Shown: positions 8,052-16,524 of the stretch, piece after piece
Layout of the letters: each line of letters starts with the position of its first letter
Position numbering within the stretch: position 1 is the first letter of the stretch
Assembly (NCBI GenBank): GCA_013215385.1
Contig: JABSOY010000005.1
Location: 186,001-250,000, forward strand
Length of the DNA stretch: 64,000 nucleotides
From: Colwellia sp.
Lineage (GTDB): Bacteria; Pseudomonadota; Gammaproteobacteria; Enterobacterales; Alteromonadaceae
Reading direction: 5' to 3'
Made by a program: the position numbers and the translations under genes
Notes under the pieces: model-generated
Seen by the model: only the letters and a program-made list of their open reading frames with translations
The model's database searches: none
Told to the model about the DNA's origin: nothing

Positions 8052-9485
8052 ATGAGTAACGATATTAAAACTCAAGTAGTCGTATTAGGTTCAGGCCCTG
8101 GTGGTTATTCAGCGGCTTTTCGTGCAGCAGATCTAGGTCTAGACGTAGTATTAGTTGAAAGCCGTAAAACATTAGGTGGCGTTTGTCTAAACGTTGGTTG
8201 TATCCCATCAAAAGCATTACTTCATGTTGCTAAAGTTATTGATGATGCCGCTGCGATGGCTTCTCATGGCGTTACCTTTGGTAAGCCAGAAATCAATTTA
8301 GATAAAATTCGTGACTGGAAAGACAGTGTCGTAGCTCAACTTACTGGCGGCTTAGGTGGTATGTCTAAAGCGCGCAAAGTAACTACAGTTTACGGTTATG
8401 GTAAATTCACTTCAGATAAAACAATTGAAGTTGAAGGTAATGATGGCCAGAAAACTACGATCACTTTTGATAATGCTATTATCGCAGCAGGTTCTTCTGT
8501 AATTGATTTACCTTTCATTCCAAACGATGACCCTCGTGTTATTGATTCAACAGGTGCTTTAGAACTTCACGATGTTCCTGGTGAAATGTTAGTACTTGGT
8601 GGTGGTATCATAGGTTTAGAAATGGGCACGGTTTACAAAGCTTTAGGTTCTAATGTTTCAGTTGTAGAATTTGCTGACCAATTAGTACCAGCTGCTGATA
8701 AAGACATTGTTAAAATTTACACTAACTACAACAAGAAAAAATTCAACATTATGTTGTCTACTAAAGTTGTTGCAGTTGAAGCAAAAGTTGACGGCTTGTA
8801 CGTTACTTTTGAAGGTAAAAAAGCACCAGCAGAACCTGTACGTTACGACAAAATTTTAGTTGCTGTTGGCCGTAAGCCAAATGGTCACTTAGTTGCTGCT
8901 GACAAAGCGGGCGTTAATGTTGATGAGCGTGGTTTTATCAATGTAACGAACGAACTACGCACTAATGTTCCACATATTTTCGCGATTGGTGATGTTGTTG
9001 GTCAACCTATGCTTGCACATAAAGCAGTACATGAAGCACATTGTGCTGCTGAAGTTATCTCAGGTAAGAAACATGTATTCGACCCACGCTGTATTCCTTC
9101 AATTGCCTATACTGATCCAGAGATGGCTTGGGTTGGTATTACAGAGAGTGAAGCGAAAGAGCAAGGTTTAAACATTGAAGTTGCTAACTTCCCTTGGGCT
9201 GCTTCTGGTCGTGCTATTGCTTCTGCACGTACTGAAGGTAAAACTAAGATGATCTTCGAAAAAGAAACCGGTCGCGTACTTGGTGGTGCTATTGTTGGTA
9301 TCAACGCGGGTGAAATGCTTGGTGAAATTTGTTTAGCGGTCGAAATGGGCGCTGATGCTGAAGACTTAGCATTAACTATTCATGCTCACCCAACATTGAA
9401 CGAATCTATTGGCTTAGCGGCTGAAATTTTTGAAGGTTCAATTACTGACTTACCGAATGCTAAAGCGGTTAAAAAGAAAAAGTAA
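8052..9485 (+). CDS. lpdA: Dihydrolipoamide dehydrogenase (E3)
   Basis: FAD-dependent E3 subunit that reoxidises dihydrolipoamide with NAD+ in the pyruvate and 2-oxoglutarate dehydrogenase complexes. The 477-residue protein starts with the FAD-binding VVVLGSGPGGYSAAFRAADLG, then the redox disulfide Cys45/Cys50 in GGVCLNVGCIPSKAL. A second dinucleotide fold for NAD appears at LVLGGGIIGLEMGTV, then the FAD motif IFAIGDVVGQPMLAHKA, and the C-terminal dimer-interface HAHPTLNES with the catalytic His-Glu pair. A GAGG ribosome site lies about 6 bp before the ATG. It has its own leader region and a strong terminator. Confidence 0.98.
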   Translation: MSNDIKTQVVVLGSGPGGYSAAFRAADLGLDVVLVESRKTLGGVCLNVGCIPSKALLHVAKVIDDAAAMASHGVTFGKPEINLDKIRDWKDSVVAQLTGGLGGMSKARKVTTVYGYGKFTSDKTIEVEGNDGQKTTITFDNAIIAAGSSVIDLPFIPNDDPRVIDSTGALELHDVPGEMLVLGGGIIGLEMGTVYKALGSNVSVVEFADQLVPAADKDIVKIYTNYNKKKFNIMLSTKVVAVEAKVDGLYVTFEGKKAPAEPVRYDKILVAVGRKPNGHLVAADKAGVNVDERGFINVTNELRTNVPHIFAIGDVVGQPMLAHKAVHEAHCAAEVISGKKHVFDPRCIPSIAYTDPEMAWVGITESEAKEQGLNIEVANFPWAASGRAIASARTEGKTKMIFEKETGRVLGGAIVGINAGEMLGEICLAVEMGADAEDLALTIHAHPTLNESIGLAAEIFEGSITDLPNAKAVKKKK

Positions 9486-9510
9486 ATTTTATTTTTTCTA
9501 ACTAATTGAT

Positions 9511-9537
9511 AAAACCAGCTAATTTAGCTGGTTTTTT
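9511..9537 (+). terminator. Rho-independent terminator after lpdA
   Basis: AAAACCAGCT and AGCTGGTTTT form a perfect 10-bp stem around a 5-base loop, ending in a T run. It closes the PDH gene set. Confidence 0.92.
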
Positions 9538-9620
9538 ATTACCTAAAATAAAGGAAATGGGAATAAAAGCTTCTATATTCTATAGTTAATAATATTATTA
9601 TCATTGGGCTAGGGGGCGTT

Positions 9621-11069
9621 TTGAAAACATTGTTGCAACTTCTTAACTTGCCCTGCTGTCATTATTTCATGGTCTTATTTTACTTTTCTTGCGTACCTGT
9701 TTTTGCTTTTGAGGAACCAACTGATAAACCCATAAAGTCTAACCTAGATAACCAAACCATAACAATGTGTGTGGACCCCAACTGGTTACCCTATGAAAAA
9801 ATAAATTCGAAAAATGAGCATATAGGAATTGCTGCGGATTATTTAGAGTTGTTGACTAAGCATACAGGCGTTAAATTTGAATTAATTGTCACTCAATCCT
9901 GGGCTGATTCTCAAAAGTATGTACAACAAGGTAAGTGCCAAATTTTATCTCTGTTAAATAAAACGCCAGAACGTTCAAAATATTTAAATTTTACTCAGCC
10001 ATATCTAAGAGCTGTTGTTGTGCTCGTCGGGCAACAAAGTACTAACTTTATTAGTGGTTTAACAAGTATTTCTAACCAAACCCTAGCGGTTGTAGAGGGT
10101 TATATTTACTTAAACTATATCAGAAAAAACTTTCCAAACATTAACATAATTTTGGTTGATAGAATGGAGGATACTTTAGTTGCTGTTGCCAAAGGAAATG
10201 CTGATTTAGCCATTGCCTCAATGCCTGTAGCCTTACATTTCATTTCAGAATTAGGGCTTTCTAACTTAAAAATAGTTGGTAATACAGATATTATTAATGA
10301 CTTAAGAATTGGAGTTCATAAATCGCAACCTAAACTTGTTTCCTTATTAGATCAAGCTATTAGTGAAATAGATCCGGTCAATATTGCCAAAATAAAGCGC
10401 AGATGGAGGCAAGTACGAATAGAAAGTGGTACTGACTATGTAATGGTTTTTAGAATTGTGCTTATTTTTATTATTATCCTAGCGTTCTTTTTATACCGTT
10501 ACTTTATTTTGCAACGGTTTAGCAAAAAGCAGAATGCATTGAATATAGAGTTACAAGTAGCTAATCAGAAGTTGACCTACTTAAGTAGTACAGACTATTT
10601 AACAAAAATTGCTAATCGAGCAAAAATTGAGTCTTTACTTAAAAGGGAGGTCGCAAGATGCCAGCGTTACCTCAACAGTTTTGTCTTAATTATTTTTGAT
10701 ATTGATTATTTTAAAAAGGTAAATGATACCCGAGGTCACCAAATAGGTGATCGTGTCTTAATTGATATTGCTAATCGGGCTAATAGCGTCTTGAGAGATT
10801 CAGACTTTATTGGCCGCTGGGGAGGTGAGGAGTTTTTAATCGTTTGTCCAAACTCTAATATAAATGGAGCAAAAGTTCTTGCTGAAAAACTAAGAAACAA
10901 TTTTTGTCAGCTAAATATTGAAGGCTGTAAAGTGACAGTAAGCTTTGGCTTAGCAGAATTTAGAATTGATGATAGTGTGGAAGATATCATTTTTCGGGCT
11001 GATAAAGCGCTTTATCAAGCTAAAGATACTGGTCGAAACAAAGTGGTTCTAGAAAGTGATATTACCTAA
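9621..11069 (+). CDS. Membrane diguanylate cyclase with periplasmic solute-binding (SBP_bac_3) sensor domain
   Basis: The start is TTG, with AGGGGG four bases upstream. A signal peptide (to about residue 30) precedes a periplasmic domain of the amino-acid-binding type 3 family (ITMCVDPNWLPYEKIN; later LNKTPERSKYLNFTQPYLRA; ADLAIASMPVALHF). A transmembrane helix follows (FRIVLIFIIILAFFLYRYF), then a GGDEF domain with the intact active motif GGEEF and an upstream I-site RDSD exactly five residues before it. It should therefore make cyclic di-GMP and be product-inhibited. Ligand binding outside the cell probably tunes activity. Ligand unknown. It stands alone between lpdA and the lipoprotein gene. 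Confidence 0.9.
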   Translation: MKTLLQLLNLPCCHYFMVLFYFSCVPVFAFEEPTDKPIKSNLDNQTITMCVDPNWLPYEKINSKNEHIGIAADYLELLTKHTGVKFELIVTQSWADSQKYVQQGKCQILSLLNKTPERSKYLNFTQPYLRAVVVLVGQQSTNFISGLTSISNQTLAVVEGYIYLNYIRKNFPNINIILVDRMEDTLVAVAKGNADLAIASMPVALHFISELGLSNLKIVGNTDIINDLRIGVHKSQPKLVSLLDQAISEIDPVNIAKIKRRWRQVRIESGTDYVMVFRIVLIFIIILAFFLYRYFILQRFSKKQNALNIELQVANQKLTYLSSTDYLTKIANRAKIESLLKREVARCQRYLNSFVLIIFDIDYFKKVNDTRGHQIGDRVLIDIANRANSVLRDSDFIGRWGGEEFLIVCPNSNINGAKVLAEKLRNNFCQLNIEGCKVTVSFGLAEFRIDDSVEDIIFRADKALYQAKDTGRNKVVLESDIT

Positions 11070-11238
11070 TACTTTTTTTACCCTTAAAATTGAATGATGC
11101 TAAAGTTTCTGAAAGTTTTATCTTACCTATACGGTGCTAAAATGCGAAAATAAATAGTAAAACTTCACTGTTTATTTTGACATGTAAAGTCACTATGTCT
11201 GTTTTTCAACGAGTTATCTTCATTAAATAGGATTTACC

Positions 11239-11577
11239 ATGCGATTATATTTTTTAATGCTTTTAGGTGTTTTACTTTCAGGTTGCAGTAATATAGAGCA
11301 ACAAAATGGGACGTCACAATGGGATTTTGATCACAATGTTCAATTTAAGCAAACAGAACTGTCTGAAAATAAATACCACTTACAGGTATGGTCTAAATCT
11401 GATACTCATTTTAGTAAATTAGCGACATTTATGATGAGACGTTCTTATGAGATTTGTGGCACTTATGGTTTTACTATTGAAGTGCTAAAAGGTATTGAGA
11501 AATTTACCGATAGACAGTCTTTTCCAAATCTAATTATGCCTTCGTTATCAGCTAATATTAAATGTCCTAGCCAGTAA
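11239..11577 (+). CDS. Small lipoprotein of unknown function
   Basis: A 112-residue protein with an N-terminal signal and a clear lipobox, LLSGC at residues about 13-17, so it should be lipidated and held in the outer or inner membrane. The mature part has two further cysteines (YEICGTYGF and ANIKCPSQ) that could form a disulfide. No domain is recognised. AGGA lies about 8 bp before the ATG. It is convergent with acnB, with a terminator between them. Confidence 0.75.
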   Translation: MRLYFLMLLGVLLSGCSNIEQQNGTSQWDFDHNVQFKQTELSENKYHLQVWSKSDTHFSKLATFMMRRSYEICGTYGFTIEVLKGIEKFTDRQSFPNLIMPSLSANIKCPSQ

Positions 11578-11605
11578 TAATCATTCTAAATGGTTAATTA
11601 TTTAT

Positions 11606-11676
11606 AAAAAAAAAGGGTTATTTATTTTAGTTGATGGTAAGTTTTAACTCACTCACTCAACCAAAACAAGTAACCC
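11606..11676 (-). terminator. Terminator of acnB
   Basis: Read on the minus strand, two 20-base arms (plus-strand 11615-11634 and 11657-11676) pair with one mismatch and two G-U pairs around a 22-base loop and run into nine U. It lies 60 bp after the acnB stop. A second hairpin (CTCTATTTT with AAAATAGAG, 11682-11710) lies between it and the stop codon. Confidence 0.75.
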
Positions 11677-11735
11677 TCATGCTCTATTTTCATTATCTCT
11701 TAAAATAGAGTTTCTCGCTTGAAAGCTATCAGGAG

Positions 11736-14543
11736 CTACATAACTTTAATCGGTACAGCTTCACCGGTGAACTTAGTGCTCATCTCATGTGTCGGTGGAG
11801 TGAACTTAGTTAAGTTAATACCGTCGACAGCACTTTTGTACTCTGCAAGGGTAGGGAAGCGACCCAGCATAGTTGAAAGCACAACTAGCGGTGTTGAACC
11901 CAATAATGATTCACCTTTTTTCTCTGTTGTATCTGCTACCACACGACCTTGGAACAAACGTGTAGAAGTAGCAATGACCGTATCGCCTGGTTCAGCTTTT
12001 TCTTGGTTACCCATACATAAGTTACAACCTGGGCGTTCAAGGTACATGATGTTTTCGTACTTAGTACGAGCAGCACCTTTTGGATGTGCATCATCGAATT
12101 CAAAACCTGAATACTTTTGTAAAATGTCCCAGTCACCTTCAGCTTTAAGCTCATCAACAATGTTGTATGTTGGTGGCGCGACAACTAATGGTGCTTTAAA
12201 TTCAATCTTCTTACCTTGTGCTTCCATGTTACGTAACATTTGCGCGATGATTTGCATATCGCCTTTATGAACCATACAAGAACCAACAAAACCTAAATCA
12301 ACTGATTTATCGGTGTAGAATGAAACAGGACGTATAACGTCATGGGTATAACGCTTAGATAGATCATCATTGTTTACGTCAGGATCAGCAATCATTGGCT
12401 CATCAATAGCATCTAAATCAACAACCACTTCTGCGTAATACTTAGCGGTATCATCTGGTGATAATGCCGGGGTAGTGCCTGATTTGATCCCTTCGATACG
12501 TTTGTCAGCTAAAGCAATTAAACCGGTAAGAGTTTTTTCTGTGTTTTCCATACCCTTGTTGATCATTATTTGGATACGGCTTTTAGCGAGTTCAAGTGAT
12601 TGCACTAAGGTATCATCTTCAGAAATACAGATAGAGGCTTTTGCTTTCATCTCTGCAGACCAATCGGTAAAAGTGAAGGCTTGGTCAGCTAATAAAGTAC
12701 CAATGTGTACTTCAATGACACGACCTTGGAAAACATTCTCGCCACCAAATTGCTTAAGCATTTGCAATTGCGTTGCGTGTACTACGTCACGGAAATCCAT
12801 GTGGTCTTTCATGTGACCTTTAAAGGTTACTTTAACTGATTCAGGGATTGGCATAGCCGCTTCACCCGTTGCTAATGCGATCGCCACTGTACCTGAGTCG
12901 GCACCAAAAGCGACGCCTTTAGACATACGAGTATGTGAATCACCACCGATGATGATAGCGCGGTCGTCCACAGTAATATCATTCAATACTTTATGAATAA
13001 CATCTGTCATTGGCAGGTAAGCGCCTTTCGGATCACGTGCCGTGATAAGACCAAACTTATTCATAAAGCTCATAAGCTTAGGAATGTTTGCTTTTGCTTT
13101 GCTATCCCATACCGATGCGGTGTGACAACCAGACTGGTAAGCACCGTCAACGATTGGAGAAATAGTAGAAGCAGCCATCGCTTCTAACTCTTGGCATGTC
13201 ATTGGGCCAGTGGTGTCCTGAGAACCAATAATGTTCACTGTCACGCGAACGTTAGAACCTGCATGTAATGGAGTTTCTGAAGCAACACCAACTGCGTTAC
13301 GGTTAAATATTTTTTCAACAGCAGTTAAACCTTGACCTTCATGTGAGATCTCTTTAGATGCTGCGTAAACAGCAGGTGCTTCAACGGCCAAAGTTTCTGC
13401 CGCAAATGTTTGTAATTTCTTACCGAATGTAACCGCGTAAGAACCACCTGCTTTCATGAATTCCACTTTTTGTGGAGTGAATGCTGAAGATACGTCAACT
13501 AATTCTTTATCACCGTTATATAACTTCTGCGCTTTAGTATCGATAGTTAATACAGTACCCGTAGCTACCGAGTAAGCTTCTTCTAGCACTGCATCGCCAT
13601 TATCGTCAACAACATTGTTGCCATTAGCATCTACTTTCTTAACCCAGTTTTTAAGGTCAAGACCAATACCACCAGTTACATCAACAGTAGTCAGGAAGAT
13701 AGGAGCGATGCCGTTAGTACCTGCAACAACTGGGGCAATGTTAATAAATGGTACGTATGGGCTTGCTTTTTTACCCGCCAATAGTGCAACGTTGTTAACA
13801 CCAGACATACGAGAAGAACCAACACCCATAGTGCCTTTTTCTGCGATAAGCATTAATTTAGCTTTAGGGTGTTTAGCTTGTAATGCTTGTATTTCAGCTT
13901 GAGCTTCTGGCGTGATTAAACACTTGCCATGCAATTCACGATCAGCACGAGAGTGAGCTTGATGACCAGGAGAAAGTAAGTCAGTTGATATGTCACCTTC
14001 ACCGGCAATATAAGTAACAACTTCAATCTTTGCTGCTATTTCTGGCAGCTTAGTGAAAAATTCAGCTTGTGCGTAGCTTTCAAGAATATCTTTGGCAATA
14101 ACATTGCCTGCTTTAAACGCGGTTGCAAGACGAGCGGTATCAGCGTCATACAAAAACACTTGAGTTTTTAATACTTCTGCTGCTGGTTTTGCTACTGCTG
14201 CGTCATTAGATAATGCTAAATCAAGAAGTACTTCAATTGAAGGACCACCTTTCATGTGAGACAATAATTCAAAAGCATACGTAGGGGTAATTTCTGCTAG
14301 TACAGATTCAGCTAGGATGATTTCTTTTAGGAAAGCAGCTTTTACACCTGCAGCACTTGTTGTGCCCGGTAAGGTATTATAAATGAAGAAGTTAAGGGAA
14401 TCTTCGCGATGCTCATTTGCTGAATCTTTAATCTGAGCAATAATTTCAGATAATAAATTGGCAGCATCAATTGGCAATGGAGCCAATTCTAAATCGTTCT
14501 TACGACTTTCAATTTCTTTAATGTACTCTAAATATAGACTCAT
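11736..14543 (-). CDS. acnB: Bifunctional aconitate hydratase B / 2-methylisocitrate dehydratase
   Basis: TCA-cycle enzyme interconverting citrate and isocitrate through a [4Fe-4S] cluster. The cluster cysteines appear in VGSCMVHKGD and in GCNLCMGN. Other hallmarks are NIIGSQDTTGPMT and GGDSHTRMSKGVAFGADSGT. The N-terminus is the HEAT-like AcnB domain followed by the swivel domain (DISTDLLSPGHQAHSRADRE). At 935 residues it is about 70 longer than E. coli AcnB (865). Segments such as LKNWVKKVDANG and LEEAYSVATGTVLTIDTK have no close match in the E. coli protein as I recall it and resemble the long AcnB of Bacteroidota. GAGAGAG precedes the ATG. Location next to the PDH genes matches enterobacterial synteny. 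Confidence 0.95.
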   Translation of the reverse strand: MSLYLEYIKEIESRKNDLELAPLPIDAANLLSEIIAQIKDSANEHREDSLNFFIYNTLPGTTSAAGVKAAFLKEIILAESVLAEITPTYAFELLSHMKGGPSIEVLLDLALSNDAAVAKPAAEVLKTQVFLYDADTARLATAFKAGNVIAKDILESYAQAEFFTKLPEIAAKIEVVTYIAGEGDISTDLLSPGHQAHSRADRELHGKCLITPEAQAEIQALQAKHPKAKLMLIAEKGTMGVGSSRMSGVNNVALLAGKKASPYVPFINIAPVVAGTNGIAPIFLTTVDVTGGIGLDLKNWVKKVDANGNNVVDDNGDAVLEEAYSVATGTVLTIDTKAQKLYNGDKELVDVSSAFTPQKVEFMKAGGSYAVTFGKKLQTFAAETLAVEAPAVYAASKEISHEGQGLTAVEKIFNRNAVGVASETPLHAGSNVRVTVNIIGSQDTTGPMTCQELEAMAASTISPIVDGAYQSGCHTASVWDSKAKANIPKLMSFMNKFGLITARDPKGAYLPMTDVIHKVLNDITVDDRAIIIGGDSHTRMSKGVAFGADSGTVAIALATGEAAMPIPESVKVTFKGHMKDHMDFRDVVHATQLQMLKQFGGENVFQGRVIEVHIGTLLADQAFTFTDWSAEMKAKASICISEDDTLVQSLELAKSRIQIMINKGMENTEKTLTGLIALADKRIEGIKSGTTPALSPDDTAKYYAEVVVDLDAIDEPMIADPDVNNDDLSKRYTHDVIRPVSFYTDKSVDLGFVGSCMVHKGDMQIIAQMLRNMEAQGKKIEFKAPLVVAPPTYNIVDELKAEGDWDILQKYSGFEFDDAHPKGAARTKYENIMYLERPGCNLCMGNQEKAEPGDTVIATSTRLFQGRVVADTTEKKGESLLGSTPLVVLSTMLGRFPTLAEYKSAVDGINLTKFTPPTHEMSTKFTGEAVPIKVM

Positions 14544-14855
14544 TTAAAACTCTCTCTAGTTCTAATGTGCTAATGATACTGTCATCATTAACAGGGAAAA
14601 ATTTTCCCTCTAGTTTACCTGATTTTCTAGCTACTACTAATCATTTGGTTCAATAAACAGTATTCACAGCGTTTATAAAGCGTAGAAGCGGTAGTTATAA
14701 TACTAATGAGAATTATTGTTAATTAAGGATATAGATATCAAACCAATCAATGATAATTAAAAAGGCACTCACAATTGCGTTTTTGCATCTTGATGAAATA
14801 CTTTATTCCATATGGAATATAATCAAGAGCCTTATTGTCAGTATAGGGTTCCGCT
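14544..14855. other. Intergenic region upstream of acnB
   Basis: About 312 bp with no convincing gene. It should hold the acnB promoter on the minus strand. The clearest structure is the 16-bp palindrome at 14804-14819, listed separately. Confidence 0.5.
14804..14819. promoter_or_regulatory. 16-bp perfect palindrome, possible operator
   Basis: TATTCCATATGGAATA is a perfect inverted repeat with no spacer. It lies 260 bp upstream of acnB and 36 bp beyond the stop of the neighbouring minus-strand gene, with no T run to suggest a terminator. A regulator-binding site is possible; no known family is matched with confidence. Confidence 0.35.
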
Positions 14856-15599
14856 TTATTTACCTAACTTTTTAAGCACCTTTTTCATATGACTATTAAA
14901 GGCTTTTTCGCCTTTCGATAAACCACAGTTAAAACGTGATGTCATTTTACCCTGCAGCCCAATATTCGATAAATCTTCAGTTAAAGTACAAGTTCCATTA
15001 TCACCTTTTTTGATGCTAAAGCCATTTCCAACCTGACTTGATGTTGAAGCTATTGCCTTTTTTTGAACATCTTCAACAAAAGAGTGCGGTACATAATTAG
15101 GAGTGCCATGCATTACTGAACCTGTATTAGGTTTCGAGTAGTTGTACATTGCTTGTTCTACGGCTTGTTGATTAATTTTATCTTTAAGGCGAGACAATCT
15201 TTGCGAATTTGTATATTTTCTTACCGGTTTAGCCAACAGGTTTTTTAGCGGTGAAATTATCGTCTCAGTTGGCTGAGTCGATGCTCCCCTTTCAAGCTTT
15301 GGTTGATTTAGTCTGTTCTTTTGTTCAACCTGTTCCGGTTGTGTAACCGGAGATTGTCGTTCTTCTTTTAACAGAGGCGTTTTTGTTAGTACTTTTTTCT
15401 TATCATCTTTTAATTGCTTTACTTCTGTTTTGTCTTGTTTATTTTCAATTGCTTTATAATAGATAAAACTGTTGATCGGTTTTATTTTCGATTTTTTGGT
15501 AAATTTTTCGATCGGCTTATCCGCAGTATTGATTAACAGTAAAGCAACAAGTAGATGCAGGATGAGAGAAACAGAAATTGCAAACTTAAAACCTTGTAT
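14856..15599 (-). CDS. TonB/TolA-like anchored protein with a non-canonical start, C-terminal domain unknown
   Basis: The frame is open on the minus strand from an in-frame TGA at 15624-15626 down to the stop at 14856. There is no ATG or GTG in the N-terminal part. AAGGAG at 15607-15612 lies 7 bases before an ATA codon at 15597-15599, giving 247 residues. Residues about 5-24 are a transmembrane helix carrying SLILH, the Ser-x3-His pattern of TonB and TolA anchors. A long Lys/Gln/Glu/Pro-rich linker follows (to about 125), then a C-terminal region with two cysteines (TCTLTED and RFNCGLSKGEKAF). The C-terminus is not a TonB domain I recognise. A TTG at 15236 would give only a 126-residue fragment without the anchor. 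Alternative starts are ATT at 15578 or CTG at 15560. Confidence 0.6.
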   Translation of the reverse strand: MQGFKFAISVSLILHLLVALLLINTADKPIEKFTKKSKIKPINSFIYYKAIENKQDKTEVKQLKDDKKKVLTKTPLLKEERQSPVTQPEQVEQKNRLNQPKLERGASTQPTETIISPLKNLLAKPVRKYTNSQRLSRLKDKINQQAVEQAMYNYSKPNTGSVMHGTPNYVPHSFVEDVQKKAIASTSSQVGNGFSIKKGDNGTCTLTEDLSNIGLQGKMTSRFNCGLSKGEKAFNSHMKKVLKKLGK

Positions 15600-15956
15600 T
15601 GTAAAACTCCTTTTAAATATTTTTCATTGGCAGAATAGACCATAAATAAAAATGTAAGTTCACCGTTTTGAAAGAAAATTTATTTGCTTAAATTAGTCTA
15701 TTTAAAAATTTAATCGTAAATATTTAAATGATAAAGAGCAAGTCACTTCTCCAGTATCATTTTTAAATGTTGCTCTGTCGGCACTTTTTTGTTAGGTGAT
15801 TAAGAATAATACTTGAACGATTAATTACTAAAAGGATAATTTAAAAGTTAGATAATAAACCTAGTGTTTTATAAATAGCATTATTATTTTCAATTACTTA
15901 TAATGATTTAGAGGTATAGACCTCGCTAAAAACAAAAATCAAGGAAGTAAAAGAAC
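15600..15956. other. Divergent intergenic region
   Basis: About 357 bp of AT-rich DNA between two divergent genes, with no gene seen. A TATAAT at 15899-15904 is a possible -10 box for the DUF3015 gene, and GAGGT-ATAG-ACCTC (15911-15924) would form a small hairpin at the start of its leader. Confidence 0.4.
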
Positions 15957-16442
15957 ATGAAAACAGCAATAATTACAACTCTTATGGTTGGTGCATTAAC
16001 AATAGCAACAATAAACTCTGCTGCAGCTGAGACAGTCACCATGAAAAAGTTGAACCCTTGGACAGATTGTGGCATCGGTGCTATGATTTTTACTTCTAAT
16101 GGCGCCGCAGCGGCAATTTCAAATGTTATTTGGGATTTAGGTACAACAGCCGTTACTTCAAACATATCTTCACAAAACGCTTGTGCTAGTGAACAGGCTA
16201 AAACAGCCATGTTTATTCAAGCGACTCTACCTATTCTTGAGCAAGAAGTAGCAATTGGTGAAGGCGAATATGTAACTGCCATGCTAGAGTTACGTGGATG
16301 TGCAGCAACAAGTCATACCGCTATAATCAATGCTGTACGTAAAGATATAGCACAAAAATCGACTGAAAACGCCGAAGAATTATATAATGTACTTGAAAAT
16401 CAAGTTGAGGTTAACTTTGCTGATTCTTGTGCAAGCGTATAA
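15957..16442 (+). CDS. DUF3015 family secreted protein
   Basis: The 161-residue protein has a signal peptide (MKTAIITTLMVGALTIATINSAAAE, cut near residue 24). The mature start, NPWTDCGIGAMIF followed by ISNVIWDLGTTAVTSN, is the DUF3015 signature. Four mature cysteines (DCGIG, NACAS, RGCAA, DSCAS) suggest disulfides in the periplasm. The function of the family is not known. Ribosome site AAGGAAG precedes the ATG. A DUF4105 gene follows after a weak terminator; I recall this pairing from other gammaproteobacteria, which hints at a joint role at the cell envelope. Confidence 0.85.
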   Translation: MKTAIITTLMVGALTIATINSAAAETVTMKKLNPWTDCGIGAMIFTSNGAAAAISNVIWDLGTTAVTSNISSQNACASEQAKTAMFIQATLPILEQEVAIGEGEYVTAMLELRGCAATSHTAIINAVRKDIAQKSTENAEELYNVLENQVEVNFADSCASV

Positions 16443-16467
16443 TAAGTAATCTTTATTACATTATATT

Positions 16468-16492
16468 AATGGGCCTTTATGGTCCATTTTTA
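16468..16492 (+). terminator. Terminator between DUF3015 and DUF4105 genes
   Basis: AATGGGCC and GGTCCATT pair with one G-U around a TTTAT loop, followed by a T-rich run. It lies 25 bp after the DUF3015 stop and may only partly stop transcription into the next gene. Confidence 0.65.
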
Positions 16493-16524
16493 TTTCGTTC
16501 GACAATAATATAGTGGATTTCTGA

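Noticed and set aside
11719-12270. Open frame of 183 codons on the plus strand over the acnB C-terminus
   Set aside because: Antisense to highly conserved acnB sequence, with low-complexity composition expected from the opposite strand.
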